Shown here in pieces: positions 1 to 7,666 of a stretch of DNA of 34,045 nt. Under the pieces are notes generated by a model. It did not search any database. It was not told where the DNA came from and worked only from the letters and a program-made list of their open reading frames with translations. The stretch's first letter is position 1; every line of letters starts with the position of its first letter. The translations under genes were made by a program, and so were the position numbers. Source of the stretch: a virus; IMG/VR virus record IMGVR_UViG_3300037847_008017, positions 1-34,045 of that record. The stretch is one strand, 5' to 3'.

Positions 1-119
1 AAAAGGCTAAGTATAAAGAGGAGGTTGCATGCTAACCTGATACTTGATGGGCCTCGAGAGTATAAACTCGATATAAGAGCCGCCCGAAAGGCCGAGTAGA
101 GATTTGGTTAACATATAGT
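1..119 (+). other. Structured GC-richer segment; 3' end of an incoming plus-strand transcript or small RNA
   Basis: Two short perfect hairpins are visible (AGGTT/AACCT at about 23-39 and TCGAG/CTCGA at about 54-71), followed by a GCC-CGAAA-GGC element and then the terminator at 122-152. Frame 1 stays open from base 1 to a TAG at 97-99 and could be the last 32 codons of a gene entering from the left. Frame 3 gives an alternative ten-residue tail ending at 35. A good Shine-Dalgarno (GAGGAGG) precedes an ATG at 30 that opens only three codons. I cannot decide between a coding tail and a non-coding RNA; base composition is less AT-rich than the phage genes. Confidence 0.3.
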
Positions 120-121
120 AG

Positions 122-152
122 AGGGGTCCTTCGCCGAGAGGGGCCCCTTTTT
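122..152 (+). terminator. Rho-independent terminator, plus strand
   Basis: AGGGGTCC at 122-129 pairs with GGGCCCCT at 141-148 (one G-U pair), the stem can extend three more pairs around a five-base loop, and a run of five T follows. It has no T-tract in the minus direction, so it ends a plus-strand transcript coming from outside the window. Confidence 0.9.
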
Positions 153-271
153 GTCAGAGAGACCCGCGCTCAGAGAAGTTAACGTGCGAATATTCATACT
201 ATAGAGACCGGAGTTCCAGAAACGTGAGAGGTCATGCCACTATTTTTTTGAGAAATTTTTTTTGCTATATA
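153..271. other. Intergenic stretch with no gene seen
   Basis: No credible ORF is visible on either strand. It contains a possible weak hairpin (GACC/GGTC at about 207-233, enclosing GGA-GT-TCC) followed by a T-run at 242-249, and is GC-richer than the rest of the window up to about base 240. It lies between the plus-strand terminator and the 3' end of the first minus-strand gene. Confidence 0.35.
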
Positions 272-796
272 TTAACCCAATGTATATGTGGCGTTAGTTA
301 AGAAACCTGTCCATGCATTTGATGACCAGAAGCCATCTGATTCTGTAACAGATGCAGGTAATGTAGCAATAACACTATTATTAAATAATGACCATTTACT
401 AGTACCAGTATCGAAAAAGATATATCTAGCTGCAACTACTAAATATCTTACTTGACCATCAACTGTAGTTTTATTATATGTATCATTAAACGCAGAACTA
501 TCTGCATTAGCTATTGTTACAGATGTAGGAGTTCCTACATCAGATGCAGTAAATGACTTTCTATTATTACCTCCAATTGTAATAGAGTCTCTTTTAGTCT
601 TATTAAAGTAATTTAAAACTAAAGGCTTTTCTTTTTCTTCTTTAACTGCACCGGGATAGTTTAACTCGAGAGGTTTAGGTTCCTTTACAGTTACCTTATT
701 AATATAGTTTATTGAGAATTTTGGTCTTCTACCTCTGTTGGTATTATTAGCAAACGCGTTGAAAGCGTTTCTATTATTGAATGGTAGCTTAGCCAT
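272..796 (-). CDS. Putative virion structural protein, 174 aa
   Basis: Not recognised as a named family. The N-terminal 60 residues are basic and Asn-rich and contain a short repeated phrase (KPLELNY near residue 41 and KPLVLNY near residue 57), which looks like an extended linker or docking peptide. The C-terminal 100 residues are Thr/Ser/Asn-rich and aromatic, with predicted beta character, as in small fibre-associated or baseplate proteins. No signal peptide or membrane segment is seen. The start is supported by a late promoter box five bases upstream. It is the last of three minus-strand genes that appear to encode tail fibre or adhesin components. Expression is therefore expected late. 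Function is inferred from context only. Confidence 0.6.
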   Translation of the reverse strand: MAKLPFNNRNAFNAFANNTNRGRRPKFSINYINKVTVKEPKPLELNYPGAVKEEKEKPLVLNYFNKTKRDSITIGGNNRKSFTASDVGTPTSVTIANADSSAFNDTYNKTTVDGQVRYLVVAARYIFFDTGTSKWSLFNNSVIATLPASVTESDGFWSSNAWTGFLTNATYTLG

Positions 797-801
797 ACTT
801 A

Positions 802-809
802 TATTTATT
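802..809 (-). promoter_or_regulatory. Late promoter box of the 174-aa gene
   Basis: AATAAATA on the minus strand, then TAAGT and the ATG at 796 (five-base spacer). The box overlaps the stop codon of the gene upstream. Confidence 0.65.
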
Positions 810-1578
810 GCATTACCGTTTCAGTGAACGAGGTTAATGATCCTGTAAGTCTTACTATCTTATTATCTGAAATTCTTTTAATCATACAATCGCAAGTTCC
901 TGTTAATGATGAATCATCTTTACGTACAGTAAACTCTTGATTATCAAAATGGCTTATATTAATGTTAATATTGTCTTGGGTACCTCCACCTGCTTGGCCT
1001 TCCCATTGATAATAATATACTACGTAGTCTTTTACATTACCAACTACACCAGTTGATGAATTAGGACATAGACCTAACGCATTAGTAACGTCAGATGGTT
1101 TTAAGTCTATATTAAAGAATGTACATGTAGTTGGATATATACCAGGTGGAGGGTCAGGTAATGTTCCATGAGGAGGACCTACAACATTACATCTCTTTTC
1201 ACCTGCACCTGATACTTGATCTCCTATAATTAATCTACCATCTTCTATTAAAAATGGTTCATCAAACTCCACTCCAAGAAAATTAGGGATAACTACCTTT
1301 TGAAAAGACCTATCTAATCCATTTTCATATGATGAATCACCTGAATCGCTATATAGAGCCCCATTAGCTCTTGCAAATAAAGTAACTTCACCATTAGGTG
1401 CGTTCTCAACATATGGCGCTACTTGAGCAAATCTAATATATTTATCTAAAAATGATTCCGGTACTCCGGAGTGCCCCAATATTTTTAATGATGGTGTTGG
1501 GATTCTGCGCTTTGGTCTCTTGTTTTTCGATATTACTTTACCTATACCAGGGACTATAACTTTCTTATTAATGCTCAT
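805..1578 (-). CDS. Putative virion structural protein, 257 aa
   Basis: No family is recognised with confidence. The N-terminus is strongly basic (MSINKKVIVPGIGKVISKNK) and includes the phrase VPGI, also found near residue 30 of the 1066-residue neighbour, which may mark a shared attachment segment. The rest is beta-rich with Gly/Asn/Asp-rich loops and seven or so cysteines (for example CNVVGPP, TTCTFF, GTCDCM). There is no signal peptide. It lies between two other late minus-strand genes with 8 and 14 bases of spacing, and has its own late promoter box, so co-expression with the adhesin-like neighbour is likely. A role as fibre connector or small fibre is an inference. Confidence 0.6.
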   Translation of the reverse strand: MSINKKVIVPGIGKVISKNKRPKRRIPTPSLKILGHSGVPESFLDKYIRFAQVAPYVENAPNGEVTLFARANGALYSDSGDSSYENGLDRSFQKVVIPNFLGVEFDEPFLIEDGRLIIGDQVSGAGEKRCNVVGPPHGTLPDPPPGIYPTTCTFFNIDLKPSDVTNALGLCPNSSTGVVGNVKDYVVYYYQWEGQAGGGTQDNININISHFDNQEFTVRKDDSSLTGTCDCMIKRISDNKIVRLTGSLTSFTETVMQ

Positions 1579-1583
1579 AATAA

Positions 1584-1591
1584 TATTTAAT
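1584..1591 (-). promoter_or_regulatory. Late promoter box of the 257-aa gene
   Basis: ATTAAATA on the minus strand, five-base spacer TTATT, then ATG at 1578. Confidence 0.6.
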
Positions 1592-1592
1592 A

Positions 1593-4500
1593 TTAAGGAT
1601 TAGTTGATTTAGCTTTATCGAACCTATTTGATATTATATACTCTGATATATAGAAATGATCGCCTGTTTTACCTGGACTACCTCTTTCATCAGTACCATC
1701 ATTTAATAGTTTACCAGCTTGTTTAAAGTTAGCTATAAATCTTCTAACTGACATACTTTTATCAACACCACCAAATCTCTCTCCATAATATAGTTTAACT
1801 TTAGTCCATTCACCACCTACTATCTTAACTCCATTAGGTGAATATGAAAGGGGGCCACCTATACTACTGCTGAATGATGTACCTACTTGCCAATACTCTC
1901 CCACCATAGGATTGTCTGCTGGTACATAATAAGTAAAGTCTACTATACCATCGACTGCATCTCTCATAGGATCGTTATTAGTACCAGTACTATAAGAAGA
2001 TGATACCCCATCATCTGTATTTTGAGAACCAAATAAAGCTAATTGCTGTACAGAATCATTTCCATCTTCAGTTAATGTAAATTTAACTACCATTGGGTCT
2101 TGTATATCACCTCTTATTTGAAATGGAGGTCTTGGTAACCCTTCTGTAGCTGCGCTTACTCTTGTTATACTCATTTTAGAGAATGATATATTCATATACA
2201 AATTATCTATGTTTTGAGTAAATCCATTCGATATATGTCTTGTTTGATAGTAGTAATCAGGTTCATTCTCTCTTTTAAACACCTGTACTAAACCTCTCTT
2301 ACCATTATCAGATACACCTGGTTCTGAATTTAATGCAAAAAATCCCTGAGCTCCAACTATTAATGAATCAAATGAGTTATCAATATTATAATTACTACCA
2401 TACATACTTTGATCATAATCAACATTGCCAAAATTATCTAATGCAGTTCTATTTGAACCTGATAATATACCAACATCTCTTGTATCTAGTAAACCTACAT
2501 CATTAATAAAGCCTTGATGTGTATATAATCTACCATAGTTATTAATTAATTCGCGATATTCTTGAGGTTTAAAACTATCATCAAACATTTGTACTGCGCT
2601 AGTAGACATTAAACGAGTATCACGTTGTAAGTGTAATGCTGATAGAGCATGTATATTAATGTAACCTGCATTTCTTGCATTAGGGCCTCCGTCTGCTGCA
2701 AAACCAGCGCCGGCTTGATCTACTGGATAAAAAGGATTATTAAAAAGAACATCTCCAGACCCTAAGAAAATAGATCCATCATAATTAAATTTTGTAACTC
2801 CTCCAAAAAATGCTTCTCTATTGTCAGGGAATAAGAAACTTACATCATCTTTTGGTTGTAAGTTATTCGAATAATCAGCTGATAATACAGTAGTTCGTTC
2901 TGGCATTACACTTATATCAAATATATCATATGCTCCTATATCATCTATCACTGTATCACTTGAGCCAGTAGGTCTATTATCAGGGTTTAATAACAAATCC
3001 CATGCTGCTTTTCTTTTAGGAGAGCTAGCTGCTAATTTATTACCTAAAGGCGATATTGATAAATAATTACCATAACGTTTACTAAATTGTGTATTTGTAA
3101 TTTTACTAGTATTTTGATCTACAAAAGATGTTAGTAAAGTAAATTGAGAACTACCTGCACCTGATATATAAAAATGAACTGTACCGTTATTAGAATTAAA
3201 TCCTCTATCACTAACTGCTAATTTTGTACCATCATAATTTATATCAAAATTACCTCCAAACGATACATTAGTACCTGAAGGACCTTCCACTGATGATTCT
3301 ACCTTCCAATACGATGAACCGTCATTAGCAGATAAATATCTTAAAGCACTTACTGAACCTGCAAAAGTATCTCCTAAAATTGAGGTATCATATCTATTAC
3401 CAACGAATAATAAATTACCATCCTGTGATAAAGCTATAGGACCAAAATTTGCACTACTATTAACATTAGGTGTACCGTATATTACCTGACCCTTTGCTCT
3501 ATAACCTTCATACTCACCATGATCAGCTTCAGAATAAACATATACTGCACCACCATTACCGGTATTAGAATCATCTCCTCTACCTAAAATAGCAATAGTT
3601 TTACCATCTTGACTATATGCAATACTAGTTTGACCGTCTCCATTACCAAATCCTTGAAATATATTTCTTATTATTGGCTTAAATGTAGTTATATGCTTAA
3701 ACTCTGTAGAAGAAAGATAATTTTTGCTTGAAAATCTTTCAGATGGATAAGGTCTATTAGTTTGTGTAGCTTTAAAACTCTTTATTTCTATGTTAGTAAA
3801 TCTTTGAGGTCCAGTATCTGAATTACTAGCACCTAATATGAATGAGCAATTATTTTCAAATGGTAGTTCAACTCCTTGCGTATTAGGGTTACAACGATTA
3901 GATACAACTTCTTCATTACTTCCATCTTCATCTGATAGATACCAGACCCCATTACTCAATCTAACTTTTACAAATTTAGAGTAATCTCTAGGGTCAAAAG
4001 ATGTTTGAGCTGTAGCTCCTACCCCAGTCTTTACAAAGTCGCAACCACTTTCACCATCTCTATTACCATAACAAGTTTGATAATATTCAACACCTGCACC
4101 ATCTTTTTTAAGACCAAAACTAAAAAGTATAGATTTGCTTATTAAAGAACTAGTACCTCCATCAGCCCCGAAAATAGGATAATTACCATTACGAGGTGAT
4201 ACAAACACAGTATCACCTCCTACCCATCTATATACACATTCTATTTCTAAATTACTATTAGGTATAAATTGTAAATCTACATAATCATCAATACCGTCAA
4301 ACTGAATAGCACCTGCACTTGCATTATAATATAATGAACCACTACCAGAGTTACTTAAAAATTTACTACTAACAGTATCATAAAATCTAGCTCCTAATTC
4401 TGAATCATTCTGAGCTGATAAATTTGATAGAACATGCTCATATTTATATGCAGATACATCAGTAATATGGTTACTACTATTGATTCTTTCTCCATTGAAT

Positions 4501-4793
4501 GCTATATAGTCACCAAACCCGTTTATAGCTACTCCATCTCCTATAGTATATTCTTCACCAGTAGTGACACCAAAGAACTGGTCAGCTAATTTTAAATCAT
4601 TTCTATATAAACCTTCAAAAATTATAGGAGGTAAGTCTTCAGGTACTCTACCTCCACCTAAATTCAATGATGTTAAGTTAGGTGTATTTGTTAATTTTAT
4701 ACCAGGAACAGTAAAGTTAGGAGTCTCAGGTCTTAATATACCACTATTTCTAATGCGTGGTGAATAAGGTCTAAATATTCTCTGATCTGCCAT
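1593..4793 (-). CDS. Large adhesin or tail-fibre protein with LamG-like and beta-propeller-like regions, 1066 aa
   Basis: The order of parts is: a short Pro-rich N-terminus (residues 1-60), a linker, a concanavalin/LamG-like beta-sandwich at about 160-345 (phrases such as FDGIDDYVDLQF, IECVYRWVGG, and a W-Y-LSDEDG strand pair), and then at least five repeats of the type SQDGKTIAILG, SQDGNLLFVGN, NYDGTKLAVSD, SPLGNKLAASS and NYDGSIFLGS between about 390 and 680, which resemble FG-GAP or WD-like blades of a beta-propeller. The last 180 residues are a separate beta-rich region. Sandwich plus propeller architectures bind glycans or proteins, so a receptor-binding or virion surface role is the best inference. 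It carries its own late promoter and is the largest minus-strand gene. No transmembrane segment or signal peptide is present. Confidence 0.7.
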   Translation of the reverse strand: MADQRIFRPYSPRIRNSGILRPETPNFTVPGIKLTNTPNLTSLNLGGGRVPEDLPPIIFEGLYRNDLKLADQFFGVTTGEEYTIGDGVAINGFGDYIAFNGERINSSNHITDVSAYKYEHVLSNLSAQNDSELGARFYDTVSSKFLSNSGSGSLYYNASAGAIQFDGIDDYVDLQFIPNSNLEIECVYRWVGGDTVFVSPRNGNYPIFGADGGTSSLISKSILFSFGLKKDGAGVEYYQTCYGNRDGESGCDFVKTGVGATAQTSFDPRDYSKFVKVRLSNGVWYLSDEDGSNEEVVSNRCNPNTQGVELPFENNCSFILGASNSDTGPQRFTNIEIKSFKATQTNRPYPSERFSSKNYLSSTEFKHITTFKPIIRNIFQGFGNGDGQTSIAYSQDGKTIAILGRGDDSNTGNGGAVYVYSEADHGEYEGYRAKGQVIYGTPNVNSSANFGPIALSQDGNLLFVGNRYDTSILGDTFAGSVSALRYLSANDGSSYWKVESSVEGPSGTNVSFGGNFDINYDGTKLAVSDRGFNSNNGTVHFYISGAGSSQFTLLTSFVDQNTSKITNTQFSKRYGNYLSISPLGNKLAASSPKRKAAWDLLLNPDNRPTGSSDTVIDDIGAYDIFDISVMPERTTVLSADYSNNLQPKDDVSFLFPDNREAFFGGVTKFNYDGSIFLGSGDVLFNNPFYPVDQAGAGFAADGGPNARNAGYINIHALSALHLQRDTRLMSTSAVQMFDDSFKPQEYRELINNYGRLYTHQGFINDVGLLDTRDVGILSGSNRTALDNFGNVDYDQSMYGSNYNIDNSFDSLIVGAQGFFALNSEPGVSDNGKRGLVQVFKRENEPDYYYQTRHISNGFTQNIDNLYMNISFSKMSITRVSAATEGLPRPPFQIRGDIQDPMVVKFTLTEDGNDSVQQLALFGSQNTDDGVSSSYSTGTNNDPMRDAVDGIVDFTYYVPADNPMVGEYWQVGTSFSSSIGGPLSYSPNGVKIVGGEWTKVKLYYGERFGGVDKSMSVRRFIANFKQAGKLLNDGTDERGSPGKTGDHFYISEYIISNRFDKAKSTNP

Positions 4794-4798
4794 ATTAT

Positions 4799-4806
4799 TA
4801 TTTAAT
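4799..4806 (-). promoter_or_regulatory. Late promoter box of the 1066-aa gene
   Basis: ATTAAATA on the minus strand, five-base spacer ATAAT, then ATG at 4793. Confidence 0.65.
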
Positions 4807-4807
4807 A

Positions 4808-5014
4808 CTATTTCTCTTGGTTAAACAATGGAGCAAAGTGTTGATTAAAGTCATTTAAAATACCTTCATGCGGTTTATCTTGTTTAAAAATTTTAAGTAT
4901 CTCTGCATGTTCATAATCGTTAGTTGGCCATATATAGTATAGATCTTTTGAAAACCAAATTAATGTTTTTGATTTTTTACCTGGGCCTGCACATATTCGT
5001 CTAATCGATACCAT
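4808..5014 (-). CDS. Small hypothetical protein, 68 aa
   Basis: Not recognised. The frame is open up to an ATG at 5053, but that longer start would begin inside the terminator hairpin at 5036-5063, so the ATG at 5014 (MVSIRRICAGPGKKSK) is preferred; it lies just downstream of a GATAAATA late box. The protein has a basic N-terminus and a central aromatic stretch (WFSKDLYYIWPTNDYEHAEI), then a helix-like acidic and basic C-terminus. It is likely a small soluble protein. It sits 14 bases upstream of the large adhesin gene in the same direction. Confidence 0.55.
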   Translation of the reverse strand: MVSIRRICAGPGKKSKTLIWFSKDLYYIWPTNDYEHAEILKIFKQDKPHEGILNDFNQHFAPLFNQEK

Positions 5015-5025
5015 ACCATTTAATA

Positions 5026-5033
5026 TATTTATC
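5026..5033 (-). promoter_or_regulatory. Late promoter box of the 68-aa gene
   Basis: GATAAATA on the minus strand, 11 bases before the ATG at 5014. It lies immediately after the terminator of the upstream gene, so it restarts transcription there. Confidence 0.5.
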
Positions 5034-5035
5034 TT

Positions 5036-5063
5036 AAAAAAAAGCCGCCTCAAGGAGGCGGCT
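5036..5063 (-). terminator. Rho-independent terminator, minus strand
   Basis: AGCCGCCTC (5043-5051) pairs with GAGGCGGCT (5055-5063), giving a nine-base GC-rich stem. On the minus strand it is followed by a run of eight T. It ends the transcript of the 75-aa membrane protein gene. Confidence 0.92.
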
Positions 5064-5091
5064 TACCATACTTACCGGTGATTATATGGAT

Positions 5092-5319
5092 TTATTTTTT
5101 CAATAGCCCAACTAATACAAACAAAGCGATTAGTCCAACTAATCCGTTTTGTCCTCCAATCGAGGCTACGATTGATGTTACATTTCCGATAACGTCTGCT
5201 CCAAAAAGAGCACCTTTACCGAATAATATTTCAGCTAATATGCTGATCGATACTAGTGCCAACCCTACTTTAGTGATTGCTTCTAGCCCGCCTGTTATGT
5301 ATGATATTATGTTATTCAT
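5092..5319 (-). CDS. Small membrane protein, 75 aa, two predicted helices (holin-like candidate)
   Basis: Two hydrophobic segments are visible: residues about 15-42 (ITKVGLALVSISILAEILFG) and about 55-73 (GLVGLIALFVLVGLL), separated by a Gly-rich turn, with a basic C-terminal KK. The small size, two membrane spans and late promoter are compatible with a class II holin or a small inner-membrane protein, but no sequence motif proves this and no endolysin gene is adjacent. It is a single-gene unit: late promoter upstream, strong terminator 28 bases after its stop. Membrane localisation is well supported by composition; the lysis role is a guess. Confidence 0.6.
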   Translation of the reverse strand: MNNIISYITGGLEAITKVGLALVSISILAEILFGKGALFGADVIGNVTSIVASIGGQNGLVGLIALFVLVGLLKK

Positions 5320-5326
5320 AGAAATC

Positions 5327-5334
5327 TATTTATA
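5327..5334 (-). promoter_or_regulatory. Late promoter box of the 75-aa membrane protein gene
   Basis: Perfect TATAAATA on the minus strand, seven bases before the ATG at 5319. Confidence 0.75.
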
Positions 5335-5353
5335 TAGATCTCGAGTGAATTCT

Positions 5354-5401
5354 CCTTTAAAATTTTAAAGGTTAGTAAGATTCTAACAGAGAGATATCTC
5401 T
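5354..5401. repeat. Cluster of three adjacent inverted repeats
   Basis: CCTTTAAAATTTTAAAGG (5354-5371) is a perfect 18-base palindrome. It shares its last G with a GTTAG/CTAAC hairpin (5371-5387), which is followed by the perfect palindrome AGAGATATCTCT (5390-5401). The cluster lies in the gap between the nuclease gene and the membrane protein gene. It could be a binding site, an mRNA processing or stability element, or a terminator without a correctly placed T-run. Confidence 0.6.
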
Positions 5402-5424
5402 ATCCAGTAAAAAAAAATTTAAGA

Positions 5425-5847
5425 TTATAGCGTGACTTCTCCGCGATCTATAATAATTTGCCTATTTTCTAGCTGTTTTTGAGCAATATCGGCTTTAGAT
5501 AACCCAAAATACGCTACTGCGTATGCATTTTCAACAAGATATTCATTAACATTAATCCCATCTTTAGTAATTAGACTACCTAAGATACGACCATACTTGC
5601 CTCGCGAGTCGTCAGTTTTAGTAGCTAATACTATTTCACTACCAACTGGGCAAAATTCCTTAACTTTGGATGATGCTAACTTACCGAAAACTTTCTCAGT
5701 CTTATCAGATGTTCTAGACTCAGGTGTATCAATACCATATAATCTAATACGTTGATTCTTTAACCAAACTTCAAATCCTAAATCGATATCTACATCTACC
5801 GTATCACCGTCAACTATTTTTGTTACTACTGCTTTATATTCGTACAT
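5425..5847 (-). CDS. Thermonuclease-like (SNase family) nuclease, 140 aa
   Basis: The single domain matches staphylococcal nuclease (OB-fold, calcium-dependent phosphodiesterase). Visible active-site elements are VDGDTV (D13, D15), RIRLYGIDTPES (R35, D40, E43) and SRGKYGR with R87; these correspond to D21, R35, D40, E43 and R87 of the staphylococcal enzyme. VNEYLVENAYAVAY is the usual C-terminal helix phrase. There is no signal peptide, so it should act in the host cytoplasm, perhaps on host nucleic acid or in DNA processing. It is divergent from the 80-aa gene at 5958. Upstream of its ATG is a TGATATAAG sequence resembling an extended -10 box with no clear -35. The family call is firm; the biological target is unknown. 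Confidence 0.9.
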   Translation of the reverse strand: MYEYKAVVTKIVDGDTVDVDIDLGFEVWLKNQRIRLYGIDTPESRTSDKTEKVFGKLASSKVKEFCPVGSEIVLATKTDDSRGKYGRILGSLITKDGINVNEYLVENAYAVAYFGLSKADIAQKQLENRQIIIDRGEVTL

Positions 5848-5944
5848 ACAATTACTTATATCAATCTAAGACCTTCCGAGAGTATCCGCGCTTTGCTTTT
5901 GCGCTTTGATTAGTTTGCAAAAATAAAAATTTTAATTAAAAAAC

Positions 5945-5952
5945 TATAAATA
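5945..5952 (+). promoter_or_regulatory. Late promoter box of the 80-aa gene
   Basis: Perfect TATAAATA, five-base spacer TTAAT, ATG at 5958. Confidence 0.8.
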
Positions 5953-5957
5953 TTAAT

Positions 5958-6200
5958 ATGACTAACGACGACTTAAATAAATTATCTAAAAACGCTCTAG
6001 AGGAGTTAGGCCGTACTAAAGGTATTGAACTTGATAGAAGATTAACTAAAAAGAAACTTATAGCTCAAATTGCTGATTTTTTTGTAACTTCAAAGAAGAA
6101 AGTTGAAAAGAAAGAAGAAGTAGTTGAAGAAATACCTCAAGTTGATACAAATGATATACCACCTTCTTATAGTGGATATGGGTATAGCGCAGAAGATTAA
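5958..6200 (+). CDS. Small protein with SAP / Rho-N-like helical motif, 80 aa
   Basis: Residues 3-42 (DLNKLSKNALEELGRTKGIE, then DRRLTKKKLIAQI) fit the helix-extended-helix pattern of SAP and Rho N-terminal-like domains, which bind nucleic acid or other proteins. The remainder is a highly charged KKKVEKKEEVVEEI linker and an acidic, Tyr/Gly-rich tail. Such mini-proteins are common in T4-like cyanophages but of unknown function; a DNA-binding or packaging-related role is possible. It is followed after 43 bases by a structural-type gene with its own late box, so it is probably made late. Confidence 0.65.
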   Translation: MTNDDLNKLSKNALEELGRTKGIELDRRLTKKKLIAQIADFFVTSKKKVEKKEEVVEEIPQVDTNDIPPSYSGYGYSAED

Positions 6201-6230
6201 TTATAATTGTAGAAAATAAATCTAGAAAGC

Positions 6231-6238
6231 AATAAATA
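6231..6238 (+). promoter_or_regulatory. Late promoter box of the 289-aa gene
   Basis: AATAAATA, five-base spacer ATTAC, ATG at 6244. Confidence 0.65.
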
Positions 6239-6243
6239 ATTAC

Positions 6244-7113
6244 ATGGACTTTAAATTAAAAAGATTAGGTAAACAACATTTTCAGTATGAAATTAAAGCT
6301 GGCGATATAGGAGCTGGTGAACCTTTACAGCGTAGTGAATATAAATCAGTAGAATTAGCCGAAGCAGGTTTCGGGGGACCATCAGTAGATGTTACTGCAT
6401 TTGCTGGTTTAAGTGTATTAAAAGTATACACAGGTGGAGTTTTAACTGATATGGATAAAGCTAACCACGCAGAAGGTTATACAGGAGGAGTACCTACAGT
6501 AAACAGTCCAGGTAGTAAAGCAAGACTTTTATTCAACCTATCAGCTGATGGTTCATTCTACAATACAGGTAATCCATATGGACCAAACTTAACTGTACAT
6601 GGCCCGGGGTTAAATGCAAATCAAAATAGAGTATTGGTATCAGGGATTGTAGCTAATAATCATAATCTTACAGATGCATTCATTACTAGTGCGTTCTTTG
6701 GCGGTGAATCAGGGGTTGAATATTTTGCAGAATTAGCAATTGCTAATGGTTATCATGGATCGGTATTAGCCTTAGTAGACGGAGACGGTCATTCAACTCA
6801 GTGGATTGTTAATAGCGCTAGAAGAGCTTCTCCAAGAATGCAAGGCCAGACACCAGGTCCAGCTGGAGCAACCGGTGGTAGTTATGATGAAGGCCATTTT
6901 GCATTATCAGCAGTTCAAGGAGCGGGTCCTAAAGGAACATTTTTATCATTATCTGGTACCACTGAAAATTATGATGGCGGTAACGGTGGTGGAGCTAGTA
7001 CAGTATTTACAGCTGGTGCATTTGACGAAGATGGAGCTCCACAAGCTCTATCAGGTAAAGGTATTTCATTAAGCACATCAAGCCGTAGATTGTACTACTT
7101 AGGTAACAAATAA
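6244..7113 (+). CDS. Putative virion structural protein, 289 aa
   Basis: No named family is recognised. The sequence is rich in Gly, Ala, Ser and Asn, with low charge in its middle and phrases such as VYTGGVLTDM, HGPGLNANQNRVLVSG and GGNGGGAST, typical of beta-rich virion proteins. The N-terminal 40 residues (MDFKLKRLGKQHFQYEIKAG) are more charged and may form a docking region. There are no membrane or signal segments. It is a single late transcription unit with a strong terminator 24 bases after the stop, which suggests high expression, as expected for an abundant decoration or fibre-associated protein. That role is an inference from context. Confidence 0.65.
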   Translation: MDFKLKRLGKQHFQYEIKAGDIGAGEPLQRSEYKSVELAEAGFGGPSVDVTAFAGLSVLKVYTGGVLTDMDKANHAEGYTGGVPTVNSPGSKARLLFNLSADGSFYNTGNPYGPNLTVHGPGLNANQNRVLVSGIVANNHNLTDAFITSAFFGGESGVEYFAELAIANGYHGSVLALVDGDGHSTQWIVNSARRASPRMQGQTPGPAGATGGSYDEGHFALSAVQGAGPKGTFLSLSGTTENYDGGNGGGASTVFTAGAFDEDGAPQALSGKGISLSTSSRRLYYLGNK

Positions 7114-7136
7114 TTTAACACCTACCCGAAACTGAA

Positions 7137-7161
7137 AGCCGTTCGAAAGAGCGGCTTTTTT
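7137..7161 (+). terminator. Rho-independent terminator, plus strand
   Basis: AGCCGTTC (7137-7144) and GAGCGGCT (7149-7156) form an eight-pair stem closed by a GAAA tetraloop, followed by six T. It ends the 289-aa gene transcript. Confidence 0.93.
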
Positions 7162-7201
7162 ATTCCGGAAATATAAAGAGGAACTCTTATATAATAGATA
7201 T

Positions 7202-7666
7202 ATGATTGTATTAGATATTAGTTTTGATAGTAAGTTAAAAAAATTATTCAAAGATTTAGATATAAAGGAAAAAAATATATCAAACTTCTGCAACTTTATT
7301 CTTAATGAATATAAAAATACTAGAAAAACGCATGTATATAATTTAGATGTTAAAGGTATACAATCTACTACTTCGGGATATTATTTTGGTAGTAGTAAGC
7401 ATGAACTAGATGCAGAGATGGAATTATGCTTAAAAAGCGGTTATCGTAAAATAGAAAAAAGAAGAAAGTATTTATTACAATCATTTTTTCATGAATTAAT
7501 ACATTTTAGACAAGATAAGTTCGATAATATATCAGGTAAAAAATTAGATTATACTGAGAAGGATGTAACGGATAGAAGTTCTGCTTATTGGGATAATCCT
7601 TTCGAAGTTGAAGCTAGAGAGCTTGAAGAAAAATTATATGATGCTTTTGAAAAGATTTACTATTGA
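7202..7666 (+). CDS. Putative zinc metallopeptidase with HELIH motif, 154 aa
   Basis: HELIH at residues 97-101 is the HExxH zinc-binding and catalytic motif, and NPFEVEARE at 132-140 supplies a likely third ligand Glu (E135 or E137) in the arrangement used by small gluzincin-like peptidases and by ImmA/IrrE-like or SprT-like phage proteins. The N-terminal 90 residues are Lys-rich and give no other motif. There is no signal peptide, so it should act in the cytoplasm, perhaps in processing or degrading a host or phage protein. A TATAAT sequence lies six bases before the ATG, without a good -35, so timing is uncertain. The gene overlaps the 3' end of the next minus-strand gene by seven bases. 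Confidence 0.65.
   Translation: MIVLDISFDSKLKKLFKDLDIKEKNISNFCNFILNEYKNTRKTHVYNLDVKGIQSTTSGYYFGSSKHELDAEMELCLKSGYRKIEKRRKYLLQSFFHELIHFRQDKFDNISGKKLDYTEKDVTDRSSAYWDNPFEVEARELEEKLYDAFEKIYY

Noticed and set aside
1-271. tRNA gene
   Set aside because: No GTTCRANNC T-arm sequence or acceptor stem pairing was found on either strand.
5015-5053. Upstream start of the 81-residue version of the small protein at 4808
   Set aside because: It begins inside the terminator hairpin of the preceding gene, upstream of the late box.
5078-5368. 96-aa plus-strand ORF
   Set aside because: It is antisense to the small membrane protein, which has a perfect late promoter and terminator.
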